Below are positions 54,153-63,472 of a stretch of 64,000 bases of DNA, in pieces. This DNA is from Marinicellulosiphila megalodicopiae (GTDB taxonomy: Bacteria > Pseudomonadota > Gammaproteobacteria > Pseudomonadales > Natronospirillaceae). The stretch's first letter is position 1. Every line of letters starts with the position of its first letter. Below the pieces are notes generated by a model. That model was not told where the DNA came from. It did not search any database and saw only the letters and a list, made by a program, of their open reading frames with translations. Made by a program: the position numbers and the translations under genes. Location: the NCBI RefSeq assembly GCF_045862395.1, contig NZ_AP023087.1, positions 3,100,001 through 3,164,000 on the forward strand, read 5' to 3'.

Positions 54153-54339
54153 TGGTACTGTCTCTTTGTTCTTTTAAGATAACTTCTATGGGAAGCATAC
54201 CTTGGTTTTTATTAAAAAAACTATTGCGTCGATGATGTTGTGACGTTTGTTTTGAAACATGATGTCTAGCCATTGAACTATGACGTGAAAGCATCAGAAA
54301 ACCCTTATCAACTTAAAAAGACAAAGGTATCTTATGCTA

Positions 54340-55176
54340 TTAACCCAACGCTTTCAGCCCTAGGTACAACAACACAACACTTAATAACAATCGGTAAATT
54401 ACAAAAGGCAAAAAGCCAATTTTTTCTATCCATTTTAGAAATAAATGAATACATAAATAGGCACTTATTGCAGAAACGGCGGTACCGAATAACAAACTGT
54501 TCCAATTAATAGCGGATGGATTTTCAACTAAGTCTTTAGTTAGCAGTAACCCTGCAGCCAATATTAAAGGGATCGACAATAAAAATGAAAAACGCGATGC
54601 CGCTTTACGGGTTAGACCCAAAGCAAGCGCTGCTGTCATAGTAATACCTGAGCGAGAAGTGCCAGGAATCAACGCCACCGCTTGAGCAAAACCAATGATC
54701 ATCACTTGTTTGAAGCTCATGCTGTATTCGTCTTGGCCTTGTTTTAATAGCGCATCTTTTTTAGCTTTAATGTCTGCCCACCAAAGCAACAATCCAAATC
54801 CGCCCATACTGGCACTGATGATTAAAATCATCACTGCTTCTTTGTTTTGGATAACTTCGATGATGTCTTTTAATAATAATCCCGCTAAACCTGCTGGAAT
54901 AGTGGCAATCACTACCCACCAAGCAAGGGTGGCTTGTGCTTTATCGTGTGGCTTTTTAACTAAACTTAAACCCCAGTTACTGGCCAATTGCATTAAATCT
55001 TTAAAGAAATAAATCACAACTGCTAATAATGAACCTACATGCACTGCCACTAAAAACGACAAACCTTCGTCTTGAAAACCTAATATTTTTTCAGGTAATA
55101 ACAAATGACCTGAACTTGAAATTGGCAAAAATTCAGTAATTCCCTGAATCAAACCAAGAATAAATGTTTCTAACAT
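54340..55176 (-). CDS. uppP: undecaprenyl-diphosphatase UppP/BacA
   Basis: 278 residues, inner membrane, eight or so helices. It recycles undecaprenyl pyrophosphate for peptidoglycan and gives bacitracin tolerance. The two half-motifs are GITEFLPISSSGHLLLPEKI (residues ~14-33) and LIPGTSRSGITMTAALALG. Nine bp after tsaB in the same direction. Confidence 0.95.
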   Translation of the reverse strand: MLETFILGLIQGITEFLPISSSGHLLLPEKILGFQDEGLSFLVAVHVGSLLAVVIYFFKDLMQLASNWGLSLVKKPHDKAQATLAWWVVIATIPAGLAGLLLKDIIEVIQNKEAVMILIISASMGGFGLLLWWADIKAKKDALLKQGQDEYSMSFKQVMIIGFAQAVALIPGTSRSGITMTAALALGLTRKAASRFSFLLSIPLILAAGLLLTKDLVENPSAINWNSLLFGTAVSAISAYLCIHLFLKWIEKIGFLPFVIYRLLLSVVLLYLGLKALG

Positions 55177-55185
55177 ATTGTGTCC

Positions 55186-55878
55186 TTATGAACCTATTTT
55201 AGGAGTTTGCTTCCAAGTGACGTCGTCACGTAAATAAACGGGAAACGCATCATGTTTAAATGGAATATTCGATTGATGGCAATACGCTACAAGCTTTACA
55301 CAAAATTCAGCCTTTGGAGTATTAGCACAATCTAGTTGAATTAAGTTTGAAAATTGCTGATCAAAACGTTCAAGGTACTGCCACCCATCACCGATTCTTA
55401 CCGCATCTTGGTAAACGTCATTGAATTCAACTTTTTCAGGGGCAATCACCTGCTCTTTTAAATTCTCAGCCCAATCACTTTGGGTAAAATCAACATAGGC
55501 AAAATACACCTCGTCCATTCTGGCATCTAACGCCACCAACACTTTAGAGTGAGCAGGATTATTTTGATACGCTTCAAACGCCATCACTAATAAGCTTGAA
55601 ATACCGATGACTTCTTTGTCTTGACCAAAAGCCAAACCATGTAAAAAAGAAGCCGCTATGCGAACCCCTGTAAATGAGCCTGGGCCACGAACGTAACAAA
55701 AGTGATCAACATCATTTAACGTAATGTTTGCATCAAACATGGTTTGGTCAACCAAATTCAGCATTTGTTTGGAGTGCGTACGTCCCATATCCTTACAAAC
55801 TGCAAAACTTTGATCTTGTTTCAAAATACCCACCGAACAAAACCGAGTCGCACTATCGACTGCTAAATACACACTCAT
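55186..55878 (-). CDS. tsaB: tRNA threonylcarbamoyladenosine protein TsaB
   Basis: 230 residues, ASKHA fold. It is the scaffold that pairs with TsaD and TsaE to make t6A37 in ANN-decoding tRNAs. YLAVDSATRFCSVGIL, GRTHSKQMLNLVDQTM and YVRGPGSFTGVRIAASF (family G-P-G-S-F/Y-T-G) are diagnostic. Cotranscribed with uppP. Confidence 0.94.
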   Translation of the reverse strand: MSVYLAVDSATRFCSVGILKQDQSFAVCKDMGRTHSKQMLNLVDQTMFDANITLNDVDHFCYVRGPGSFTGVRIAASFLHGLAFGQDKEVIGISSLLVMAFEAYQNNPAHSKVLVALDARMDEVYFAYVDFTQSDWAENLKEQVIAPEKVEFNDVYQDAVRIGDGWQYLERFDQQFSNLIQLDCANTPKAEFCVKLVAYCHQSNIPFKHDAFPVYLRDDVTWKQTPKIGS

Positions 55879-55993
55879 GGAAGATTCACTTAAAAAAAGG
55901 AAAGGATTTTACCAGTTGCGCGGGGGAATTGGGAGGGGTAATGCTTTTGAGGGAAAGTAATGCATTACCCATCTTGATTTGGTTGAAATTCAA

Positions 55994-57154
55994 TCAAAAA
56001 TAAAAGTTTAATGTCGCCGAGCCCATTAAAGGAATTAAACTGAATTCATGCTGTGATCTTATTTCATCGTCAACAAATACAACCGAATTAGACACCATAA
56101 AACTGTAATCAAAATGATCATTTTGGCTGACTGACCAAATAACTTGGTTCATAACAGCAGGATCTAAGACATTAACAATATTAACCAATGTTAAATTGGT
56201 TAAGTCCGTCACTGAATAATTATTATTTACAAATACGTAGTGATTGGCCGATAACCCTTGGCCTGTATATTTGTATTCATTAAACCTAGGAGGATTGGTG
56301 CAACTTTTAATTTGTTTACATCCCATTCCATTAAAATGATATTCAACCTGCCCGTATAAATCTTTGTAGGCGTAATCGGCACCAAAGGTCGCTCGGATAT
56401 TATTATTTGGTTTAATGTTTTCATCATCAAACCAAAACAAACTCACCTCAGCCCAAAGCGCATGATTACCTAAATAGGCATCGACCGTCGTATTCAGTGC
56501 ATAAACTGACTGTGTTTTTTGTAGCATGACACTGACATCTTGATCACGCAGCATGGTTTTGTATTTTAAATAAGCCATACTATTTTGACTGTCATCGAGT
56601 TTATTGAGTAAAAACGCTGCTTTAATTAAATCGTTTGTGCCCAAATAATAATTAACATTAATGGCATCCACACCATATCCATAACCATTTGATAACCAAT
56701 TATAATCGCTAGGCTGATAGATTTGACTAATATTAGCCATTTTTGCAACACCCACACTTAATGGTTGTCTGCCAATTATCCATTCAAAATTACCTGTAGC
56801 AAAGCTTACGTTAGCACGATCAATTTGTGTGGCAAATTTAGGATTGTCATTATTAATTTGAGTTAGGCGAAATTCATTTTTTGTAAAATACGGTAATAGT
56901 GTGTCAGGTTCAATATAGGTTTGCTGCCCCTGGATATGAAATTGAGCTTGTATTTTATCAAAATCAAACTCAGAAATAGATCGTACAGCCAGCGATTCGC
57001 CAAAGCTGTGCTCAAACAGATCTACGGGACTGAATTGATTTTTGTGCATCAATTGAAAATTTGACGTGGCTTCGAATGATTGGGTTAAATACTCAACGCC
57101 ATAAGCACTAATAGATATCGAACATAAAATAAAAGCACCGAAAACGAATTTCAT
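55994..57154 (-). CDS. outer-membrane beta-barrel of the LolA/FtsX-type operon
   Basis: 386 residues with a signal peptide (MKFVFGAFILCSISISAYG). The mature part is a series of amphipathic strands with aromatic girdles (NFEWIIGRQPLSVGVAKMAN, HALWAEVSLFWFDDE, LYGQVEYHFNG) and ends in NFYF, the terminal Phe that directs assembly by the BAM complex. Around 14-16 strands seem possible. No named porin family is recognised; GRQPLSVG resembles a DUF1302-like or alginate-porin strand. It is the last gene of the five-gene operon, 10 bp after the ATPase gene. Confidence 0.7.
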   Translation of the reverse strand: MKFVFGAFILCSISISAYGVEYLTQSFEATSNFQLMHKNQFSPVDLFEHSFGESLAVRSISEFDFDKIQAQFHIQGQQTYIEPDTLLPYFTKNEFRLTQINNDNPKFATQIDRANVSFATGNFEWIIGRQPLSVGVAKMANISQIYQPSDYNWLSNGYGYGVDAINVNYYLGTNDLIKAAFLLNKLDDSQNSMAYLKYKTMLRDQDVSVMLQKTQSVYALNTTVDAYLGNHALWAEVSLFWFDDENIKPNNNIRATFGADYAYKDLYGQVEYHFNGMGCKQIKSCTNPPRFNEYKYTGQGLSANHYVFVNNNYSVTDLTNLTLVNIVNVLDPAVMNQVIWSVSQNDHFDYSFMVSNSVVFVDDEIRSQHEFSLIPLMGSATLNFYF

Positions 57155-57164
57155 TTGAATTACC

Positions 57165-57863
57165 TTATTTAGTTAATTTACCATCGACCATTTTTATCAA
57201 ACGCGATGCGCGATCCATTATTTTTGGATCATGAGTAGAAAACAAAAATGTCATATTATGCACTTCGTTTAGCTCTTTCATCATATCTAATAATTCAACA
57301 CCGGTTTTGGAATCTAAATTAGCAGTGGGTTCATCGGCCAAAATAATATCGGGTTTTGACACCATGGCACGAGCCACCGCAACACGTTGTTGCTGTCCAC
57401 CAGATAATTGACCAGGACGGCGATTTTCACGACCGATTAGTCCCACCTGTTTTAAAATTTCAAACGTACGCTCTTTACGCTCTGCTTTGTCGATGCCTTG
57501 TAATAACATAATGTATTCAACATTTTCAGCGGCAGACAATACAGGAATTAAATTATACGACTGAAAAATAAACCCGATATGATCACGACGATACTGCGTT
57601 AATGCACTGGATGATAAATCAGCAATATTATTGCCTGCTAAAAATATTTCACCAGAGTCAGATTCATCAAGACCACCGATCATTTGTAACAATGTTGATT
57701 TACCAGAACCTGACGGCCCCACAATGGCGCTGAACTCACCTCGCTTAACATCTAATGTTACATCATCAAGGGCTTTTACTAATGTGTCTTTATCGCCATA
57801 ACTTTTACATAAATGTTTAGTTTGGATAACGCTTTGACTGTCTAATTTTAATTGAGTACTCAT
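57165..57863 (-). CDS. LolD/MacB-type ABC transporter ATPase
   Basis: 232 residues. Walker A GPSGSGKSTLL (~residue 48), signature LSGGQQQRVAVARAM, Walker B IILADEPTANLD and the H-loop STHDPK are intact. The closest known groups are LolD, MacB and FtsE ATPases, which work with FtsX-fold permeases in mechanotransmission rather than simple import. It lies between the two permease genes and the beta-barrel gene. Confidence 0.9.
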   Translation of the reverse strand: MSTQLKLDSQSVIQTKHLCKSYGDKDTLVKALDDVTLDVKRGEFSAIVGPSGSGKSTLLQMIGGLDESDSGEIFLAGNNIADLSSSALTQYRRDHIGFIFQSYNLIPVLSAAENVEYIMLLQGIDKAERKERTFEILKQVGLIGRENRRPGQLSGGQQQRVAVARAMVSKPDIILADEPTANLDSKTGVELLDMMKELNEVHNMTFLFSTHDPKIMDRASRLIKMVDGKLTK

Positions 57864-57872
57864 AACTTTCCC

Positions 57873-59105
57873 TTATAAACTTTTATGTAAGGCTTGCGCC
57901 GGTTGAATTTTTGCCGCTGACCATGCTGGATAAATACACACTAGCAAAGTTAATATAATCATTTGCAGTGGGTAAAGTGTAAATTGAGTTAAGTTCACCT
58001 GAGTTTTAATAGGCTCAGACAAACTCACACCGGACATTTCTAACTGTCCCATATTGATACCATCAAATGAGAAGTAGAAATTTAACCCCCAACCAATAAA
58101 ACACCCAATGATGCCCGACAAAATGGCAATCATTAATGCTTCTGTCATGATTTGAGTAAATATAAATCGCCCTGAAGTACCAATTGAACGACACACACCA
58201 AATTCATAAGTACGTTCAAAAATACTCATAAACAACGCATTCACCACACCAAGCCCTACCAATACAAATAACAAAAATCCAACCGCCAATGTACTGGTTG
58301 TCATTAACTCTATAATACTGGCTAGCTCAGGCATGATTTGCACCCAAGATTGCGCCACGATTGTTTCGTTACTGTATTTTGCAAAAACAGGTTGATCAAT
58401 ATTTTTAGCATCAAAATTATTATTAAAGTTAAAGGCGATTTCATGATATTCATTTGACTGCAAACCCAGCATGACTTGCGCGGTATTTAAATGAATAAAC
58501 ACCATCGATTTATCCATCTCACTGCTTTTAAATGAAAACACACCTGAGACTTTAAACAGCTCTTGTATAAAATCTTTACCGTCAGCTTGAGGCATGGATA
58601 AAACAATACGATCACCTAGACCGACTTCTAATTGCTCTGCCATTTTCTGGCCAATTAAAATTTCATTTTTTGCTAATACGCCATCGTCACTTAAATAAGC
58701 ACCTTCAACGATAGTGAGTTTTAATTTACTCACGGTTGGCTCTAACAGACTATCAACTCCGATGATTTGTCCACCAATCATATTAGAGGACGAACTCACC
58801 GTACCGCTTGACAGTGTTCTTGGCGTCGCGCTTTGAATTAATGGCTCTTTGGTTAAATCCTGAATGAGGTTTTCAGATTTAATTAGATAATTTTGCTCAT
58901 ACTCGTCTAAAAAATCACGATGATGAATTTGGCTGTCACCTGGAAATAATCGAGTGGCGCTTTTACTCATAGATGACGCTAAAGCATTTTGAAAACCATC
59001 CATAAATACTAAAGCAATTAAACTGGTTGAAATTAAAAATACAGTCAAAGCCGTACGCGAGGTATTTCTAAAAATATTTCTTATGGCTAACTTTAATAAC
59101 AACAT
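57873..59105 (-). CDS. FtsX/LolE-type ABC permease (second of pair)
   Basis: 410 residues with the type VII ABC layout: one N-terminal helix (LTVFLISTSLIALVFMDGFQ), a ~220-residue periplasmic domain, then three C-terminal helices (MTTSTLAVGFLLFVLVGLGV, FTQIMTEALMIAILSGIIGC, and LTLLVCIYPAWSAAKIQPA). The final PAWSAAKIQPAQALHK is the usual FtsX-domain end. It is paralogous to the next permease. 9 bp before the ATPase gene. Confidence 0.88.
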   Translation of the reverse strand: MLLLKLAIRNIFRNTSRTALTVFLISTSLIALVFMDGFQNALASSMSKSATRLFPGDSQIHHRDFLDEYEQNYLIKSENLIQDLTKEPLIQSATPRTLSSGTVSSSSNMIGGQIIGVDSLLEPTVSKLKLTIVEGAYLSDDGVLAKNEILIGQKMAEQLEVGLGDRIVLSMPQADGKDFIQELFKVSGVFSFKSSEMDKSMVFIHLNTAQVMLGLQSNEYHEIAFNFNNNFDAKNIDQPVFAKYSNETIVAQSWVQIMPELASIIELMTTSTLAVGFLLFVLVGLGVVNALFMSIFERTYEFGVCRSIGTSGRFIFTQIMTEALMIAILSGIIGCFIGWGLNFYFSFDGINMGQLEMSGVSLSEPIKTQVNLTQFTLYPLQMIILTLLVCIYPAWSAAKIQPAQALHKSL

Positions 59106-59108
59106 AAT

Positions 59109-60338
59109 TTATAACCCCTTCAATGCAACAGCAGGCAACGTTTTTGCAGATTTAATTGCCGGAAAAATAGCAATAATCATCGACGTTAATACTAACGTTA
59201 ACCCAGGTACATAATAAATGTACGCTTCGTTTACGCCTTTCATGTGCGACATATTAATGCCCGACATTTCAATGGGTGTCGCTAAGGCAAAACCTGTATG
59301 TGAGAACCATAAATTTAATGGAAACACGATCATCAATGCAATCAAACATGCAAAACAAACCAACAGAAACACTTCAACCAAAATCAAACTAAACACTCGC
59401 ACGGGTAATGTTCCCATTGCGATGAGTAATCCAAACTCGCCCCTGCGCTCCATGGTCGACATTAATATAGTATTTAATACGCCAATGCCCACCATTAATA
59501 CCACCACTAAAATGGTAATGCTCGCACCTTGTTTATCGGCGGTCATAAGATCAAAGAATTCTTTTTCGATGGTTTGCCAGCTGACTAATTCAGTATTACT
59601 TGGCAATAGGATTTCATTTTTAAAATCAGACAAACTGTCTTGCGCCATTCGGTAATCGTCCATCAACATTAATACGCTATGAGCTTGGTCTGGCAAACTT
59701 AAAAATATTTGAGCATGCATTAATGGCAATATTACTTTAGAGGCGAAGCTGTCTTTAGATGAGCCTACAATGGCAGACACAATATAAATATCATTGGCTG
59801 TCGAGCCATCAGCACCTTGGCCAATTAAAATTATTTCGCCACCTACTTTTAATTTTAATTGTTTAGCAAGGGTGGCTCCGATCATGGCTTGTGCGTATCC
59901 ATCAGGCGTAAACGCATCTGAGAAATACTCTCCCTCTACGACTTCAAGTGAATAATCTAAAAACGCTTTTTCTTTTTCTGGGTCAATACCTAAAATTGGC
60001 GCCATGGCTGTATTTTCATCTGCGTAAGCTAATGCGGCGGATTCGATTCTGCTTGTATAAGCATTGATAAGGGCGTTTTGTTCTATGGAATCAATGAGTG
60101 TCTCATTTACCTCAACCGTGCGATCGATTTTTTTATTATCTAAGTATTCATTTTGAACGATTTGCAAATGGCCACTTTTCGTTTGAGTAATGTTTTCAAG
60201 CACCACATGGTACGATCCATCTTGCAGTGATAACGTGACCGATAATAAAAGATAGCCACCCATCATACTCAAGCCAGTTAAAATACTGCGTCGTAAGTTT
60301 CTACGCAGGTTTCGTAACGCTAATATCCACATTAACAT
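59109..60338 (-). CDS. FtsX/LolC-type ABC permease (first of pair)
   Basis: 409 residues, same layout as its neighbour: N-terminal helix after LRNLRRNLRRS, periplasmic domain (with TKSGHLQIVQNEYLDNKKID), three C-terminal helices and the end PAIKSAKTLPAVALKGL. The two permeases would form a heterodimer on the ATPase as LolC and LolE do. True LolC/LolE genes lie with lolD elsewhere in most gammaproteobacteria and lack the beta-barrel neighbour, so this is a separate system. Confidence 0.88.
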   Translation of the reverse strand: MLMWILALRNLRRNLRRSILTGLSMMGGYLLLSVTLSLQDGSYHVVLENITQTKSGHLQIVQNEYLDNKKIDRTVEVNETLIDSIEQNALINAYTSRIESAALAYADENTAMAPILGIDPEKEKAFLDYSLEVVEGEYFSDAFTPDGYAQAMIGATLAKQLKLKVGGEIILIGQGADGSTANDIYIVSAIVGSSKDSFASKVILPLMHAQIFLSLPDQAHSVLMLMDDYRMAQDSLSDFKNEILLPSNTELVSWQTIEKEFFDLMTADKQGASITILVVVLMVGIGVLNTILMSTMERRGEFGLLIAMGTLPVRVFSLILVEVFLLVCFACLIALMIVFPLNLWFSHTGFALATPIEMSGINMSHMKGVNEAYIYYVPGLTLVLTSMIIAIFPAIKSAKTLPAVALKGL

Positions 60339-60347
60339 AATGATTTC

Positions 60348-61076
60348 CTATTTTTTTAACGCGCGTAATGAAAAGTCAGATTCTTTAACATTCACATCAA
60401 ACTTTAAATCATCATAAGTCATCACTGTTTTTTGACCGGGTTTATTTAATGGAATTAACTCTAATGTCATCGGGATTCTTTGGCCGTCTATTTCTTGAAT
60501 ATTGCTATAACGAATTTCACGTTTACGCACATCGTTATCATCATAATAAAAAGCATGAATTGGCACACCGTCTAAGGTTAATGCCATTTCGATTTTACCC
60601 CACACGGTGACGGTGTCTTCATTTGGAATTAATGTAATAAGGTGTTGTGAATCGGTGGATTCTAAAGTGGATTGGTATTCATTTTCTAATGATTCGTCTT
60701 GCACTAAATCATCGTTGGTAAAGTCAGATCCCATCCATGAACTCATCATCATTGACGGCGGGACTTTTACAATCTTGTTAATTTTAGGAAAGAAATTCCA
60801 CATTTGGTCGTCTTGTTTTAATGTGGCAATGCCTTTGTCTTTTCTGGGAGACAGCATTTTAATTAAAGAATAATCAGTGCCCATACTTAATGTTTCCATT
60901 TTGATTTCACGCTCCCATTTGGGTGTGATGATCAACATGGTCATGGTTGCTTGGCTTGAGTCGTGTCGATATAGCTGATCAAAGCTTTTAAGTAATTGTG
61001 AGGCTGTTTGTGCTTGTGCGACACTTGATAATAAAACCAGTGACACACAAAGTATGATTATTCTTTTTAAACCCAT
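60348..61076 (-). CDS. periplasmic LolA-like outer membrane lipoprotein-sorting family protein
   Basis: 242 residues. Signal peptide MGLKRIIILCVSLVLLSSVAQA. The mature protein matches the COG2834-type family: WEREIKMETLSMGTDYSLIK, PRKDKGIATLKQDDQMWNFF and KINKIVKVPPSMMMSSWMGS, with DFTNDDLVQD after it. The fold is a LolA/LolB-like open beta barrel able to hold an acyl chain. It is first in the five-gene operon, so it may take a lipophilic cargo from the permease pair and deliver it to the barrel. Confidence 0.85.
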   Translation of the reverse strand: MGLKRIIILCVSLVLLSSVAQAQTASQLLKSFDQLYRHDSSQATMTMLIITPKWEREIKMETLSMGTDYSLIKMLSPRKDKGIATLKQDDQMWNFFPKINKIVKVPPSMMMSSWMGSDFTNDDLVQDESLENEYQSTLESTDSQHLITLIPNEDTVTVWGKIEMALTLDGVPIHAFYYDDNDVRKREIRYSNIQEIDGQRIPMTLELIPLNKPGQKTVMTYDDLKFDVNVKESDFSLRALKK

Positions 61077-61175
61077 GTTTTTTCTCCCAAATGATGTTTT
61101 TCATTAAATATAATAAAAAGCAATTAGCACCCAACGTGCCGTTAGTCATTTAAGAGAAAATATACCTACAAGTTT

Positions 61176-62573
61176 CTACTTTAAATAACGCATCACTAAC
61201 GCATGCTCTAATGCTGACTCACCCAGTTTTTCAATATCAATTGAATCTGGAATCGGCACGTTTACTTTATAGTCTGACCCTGGCACTTCATCAATATCAA
61301 ATTGGTTTTTACTCAGTTTAATATCATTGAGCACAAACTCTACATTACCTTGAGGCAACATTAATTCTAGTCGATCACCTTTTAAAAATTTATTTTTAGC
61401 ATGTAATTCCATACGACCATTTTTTACGGAAATCACTTCTGCCACAAACTGTTGTTTGGTTATTTTAGAACTGCCTGTTTGGTAATTTTGGTATTCATCA
61501 TGAACATGACGACGATAGAAACCTTCTGTGAATCCGCGATTGGCTAAGTTTTCTAAGTTGTCCATTAATGAACGATCAAATTCTTTACCTGCTTTGGCAT
61601 CGTCAATTGCCTGTCTATAACTTTGCGTGGTGCGCGCCACGTAATAATGAGATTTAGTACGCCCTTCAATTTTTAAAGAATGAATACCCATTTTCATTAA
61701 TCGCTCAACATGCTGAATGGCTCGCAGGTCTTTAGAGTTCATAATATAAGTGCCGTGTTCGTCTTCAAAAGCAGGCATAAATTGACCAGGACGATTTTCT
61801 TCTTCTAATAATAATGCTTCGTCGGTGGGTTTGCCTTCGCCTAATGTTGGCGCAACATCAAAGCCAGTATTGGATGAAGGTGAATCCGTTATGATTTTTT
61901 GTTCATTAGGTGTCCATATTTTTGGATCTTTTGGCTCAAACTCACCTAAGATATTTTCTTTGGCTTCGTGCGCTTTGTATTCCCAACGACAAGCATTGGT
62001 ACAAGAGCCCTGATTAGGATCACGTTTATTCATGTAACCTGATAATAAACAACGCCCCGAATACGCGATGCATAATGCGCCATGTACGAATACTTCCAAC
62101 TCCATTTCTGGGCATTGCATGCGAATTTCTTCGATTTCATCTAGGGACAATTCACGAGATAAAATAATGCGCTTTACGCCGTTTTTATACCAAAACTTAA
62201 CTGATGCGTAATTCACCACATTGGCCTGAACCGATAAATGAATCACTTGATCGGGAAATTGCTCTTTCACCATCATAATCAAGCCAGGATCTGACATGAT
62301 CAAAGCATCGGGTTTCATTTGAATAACAGGTTCGATATCGCGCATGAAGGTTTTTATCTTGGCGTTATGTGGTGCGATATTGGAGGCAACGTAAAATTGT
62401 TTACCTAACGCATGGGCATACTCGATGCCTTCAGCTAAATGTTCATGACCAAAATCATTGTTACGCACACGTAAAGAGTATCGAGGCTGGCCCGCATATA
62501 CGGCATCGGCTCCGTAAGCGAATGCATACTTCATATTTCTTAACGTGCCTGCTGGTGCTAATAACTCAGTCAT
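61176..62573 (-). CDS. trhP: tRNA 5-hydroxyuridine synthesis protein TrhP
   Basis: 465 residues, U32 peptidase-like family (E. coli YegQ, 453). It is needed for hydroxylation of U34 in tRNAs. ELLAPAGTLRNMKYAFAYGA opens the TIM-barrel domain; VFVHGALCIAYSGRCLLSGY and PNQGSCTNACRWEY hold four conserved Cys thought to bind an Fe-S cluster. SLKIEGRTKSHYYVA is also typical. A region rich in acidic residues (~210-260) is longer than in E. coli. Confidence 0.92.
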   Translation of the reverse strand: MTELLAPAGTLRNMKYAFAYGADAVYAGQPRYSLRVRNNDFGHEHLAEGIEYAHALGKQFYVASNIAPHNAKIKTFMRDIEPVIQMKPDALIMSDPGLIMMVKEQFPDQVIHLSVQANVVNYASVKFWYKNGVKRIILSRELSLDEIEEIRMQCPEMELEVFVHGALCIAYSGRCLLSGYMNKRDPNQGSCTNACRWEYKAHEAKENILGEFEPKDPKIWTPNEQKIITDSPSSNTGFDVAPTLGEGKPTDEALLLEEENRPGQFMPAFEDEHGTYIMNSKDLRAIQHVERLMKMGIHSLKIEGRTKSHYYVARTTQSYRQAIDDAKAGKEFDRSLMDNLENLANRGFTEGFYRRHVHDEYQNYQTGSSKITKQQFVAEVISVKNGRMELHAKNKFLKGDRLELMLPQGNVEFVLNDIKLSKNQFDIDEVPGSDYKVNVPIPDSIDIEKLGESALEHALVMRYLK

Positions 62574-62749
62574 TTTACTACCTTTGTTTTGATCAAAAAC
62601 GAGGCATTTTAATGATTTAGAATTAGGGGGAAATACCCTTATGGGGTTAGGGTTTGTCTGGGTTGGATTCTATTAGGATGTATTTTTGAAAGACTAGATA
62701 AGAGGTAACTTCATTTATGCATAATCACAAATGAAGTTGTGCAAAAAGA

Positions 62750-63402
62750 CTATCGAAGGCTAATAATGTCCCAGTCTTGTTGTTTGGCATATTGGGTTAA
62801 TGTTTCGTCCGCATCCACAACAATAGGATGGCTTACCATTTTTAATAACGGTAAATCGTTATGGCTGTCTGAGTAAAAATAACTGCCTTCTAAATCCATA
62901 GGGTTAGATTCTAGCCACTCATTTAAACGTGTAATCTTACCGTCTTGAAAACTTGGAATACCACAAGGCTTGCCTGTGTATTTACCGTCTATTTTTTCAC
63001 ACTGGCTAGCGATTAAATCATCGACACCTAAATATTTAGCAATTGGGCCAGTCACAAACTCATTGGTTGCAGTGATGATTAATAAATAGTCGCCTTGGTC
63101 TTTATGCTTCTTTAGTAGTGCTTTTGCTTGATCTAGCATCATGTCACTGATCACAGTGTCCATGAATTTTTGATGTAATTCATTTAATTCATCTTGGGAA
63201 TAAATAGCCAATGGTCCAAACAAAAATTTAGATACTCATTAATGTCTAATACGCCGTTTTTATAATCCAAATAAAATTGATGATTGGCTTGTTTATATAC
63301 TTTAGCGTCGACCTTTTTTTGATCAACTCAAAAGTTGCCCCACGCATGGTCGCTCTCACCATGAATTAATGTGTTATCTAAATCAAAATTTGCTAATGCC
63401 AT
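62750..63402 (-). pseudogene. HAD-IB hydrolase (SerB-like) pseudogene
   Basis: From ATG 63402 the frame reads MALANFDLDNTLIHGESDH, with the HAD nucleophile motif DLDNT, but meets TGA at 63330-63328 (codon 25; NF*VDQKKVDAKVY continues in frame). A second lesion at about 63216-63229, in an A/T-run, shifts the frame between INEYLNF and LFGPLAIYSQDELNELHQKF; one missing T would restore it. The rest, to the stop at 62750, is intact with motif IV YFYSDSHNDLPLL. The family removes phosphate from phosphoserine-like or phospholipid substrates. Two lesions argue for decay, though sequencing error in the run is possible for the second. Confidence 0.85.
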
Positions 63403-63472
63403 GGAATTTTACTCGGAGCCCAAAAAGTGGCACCCACTTTTAAAATCAATCACTGCAAACAGCATCCACAAT

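Noticed and set aside
54103..54294. 63-residue minus-strand frame upstream of rsmJ
   Set aside because: It overlaps the rsmJ start by 50 bp in another frame and has no recognised domain. The segment LPIEVILKEQRD looks protein-like, so a small gene is not excluded.
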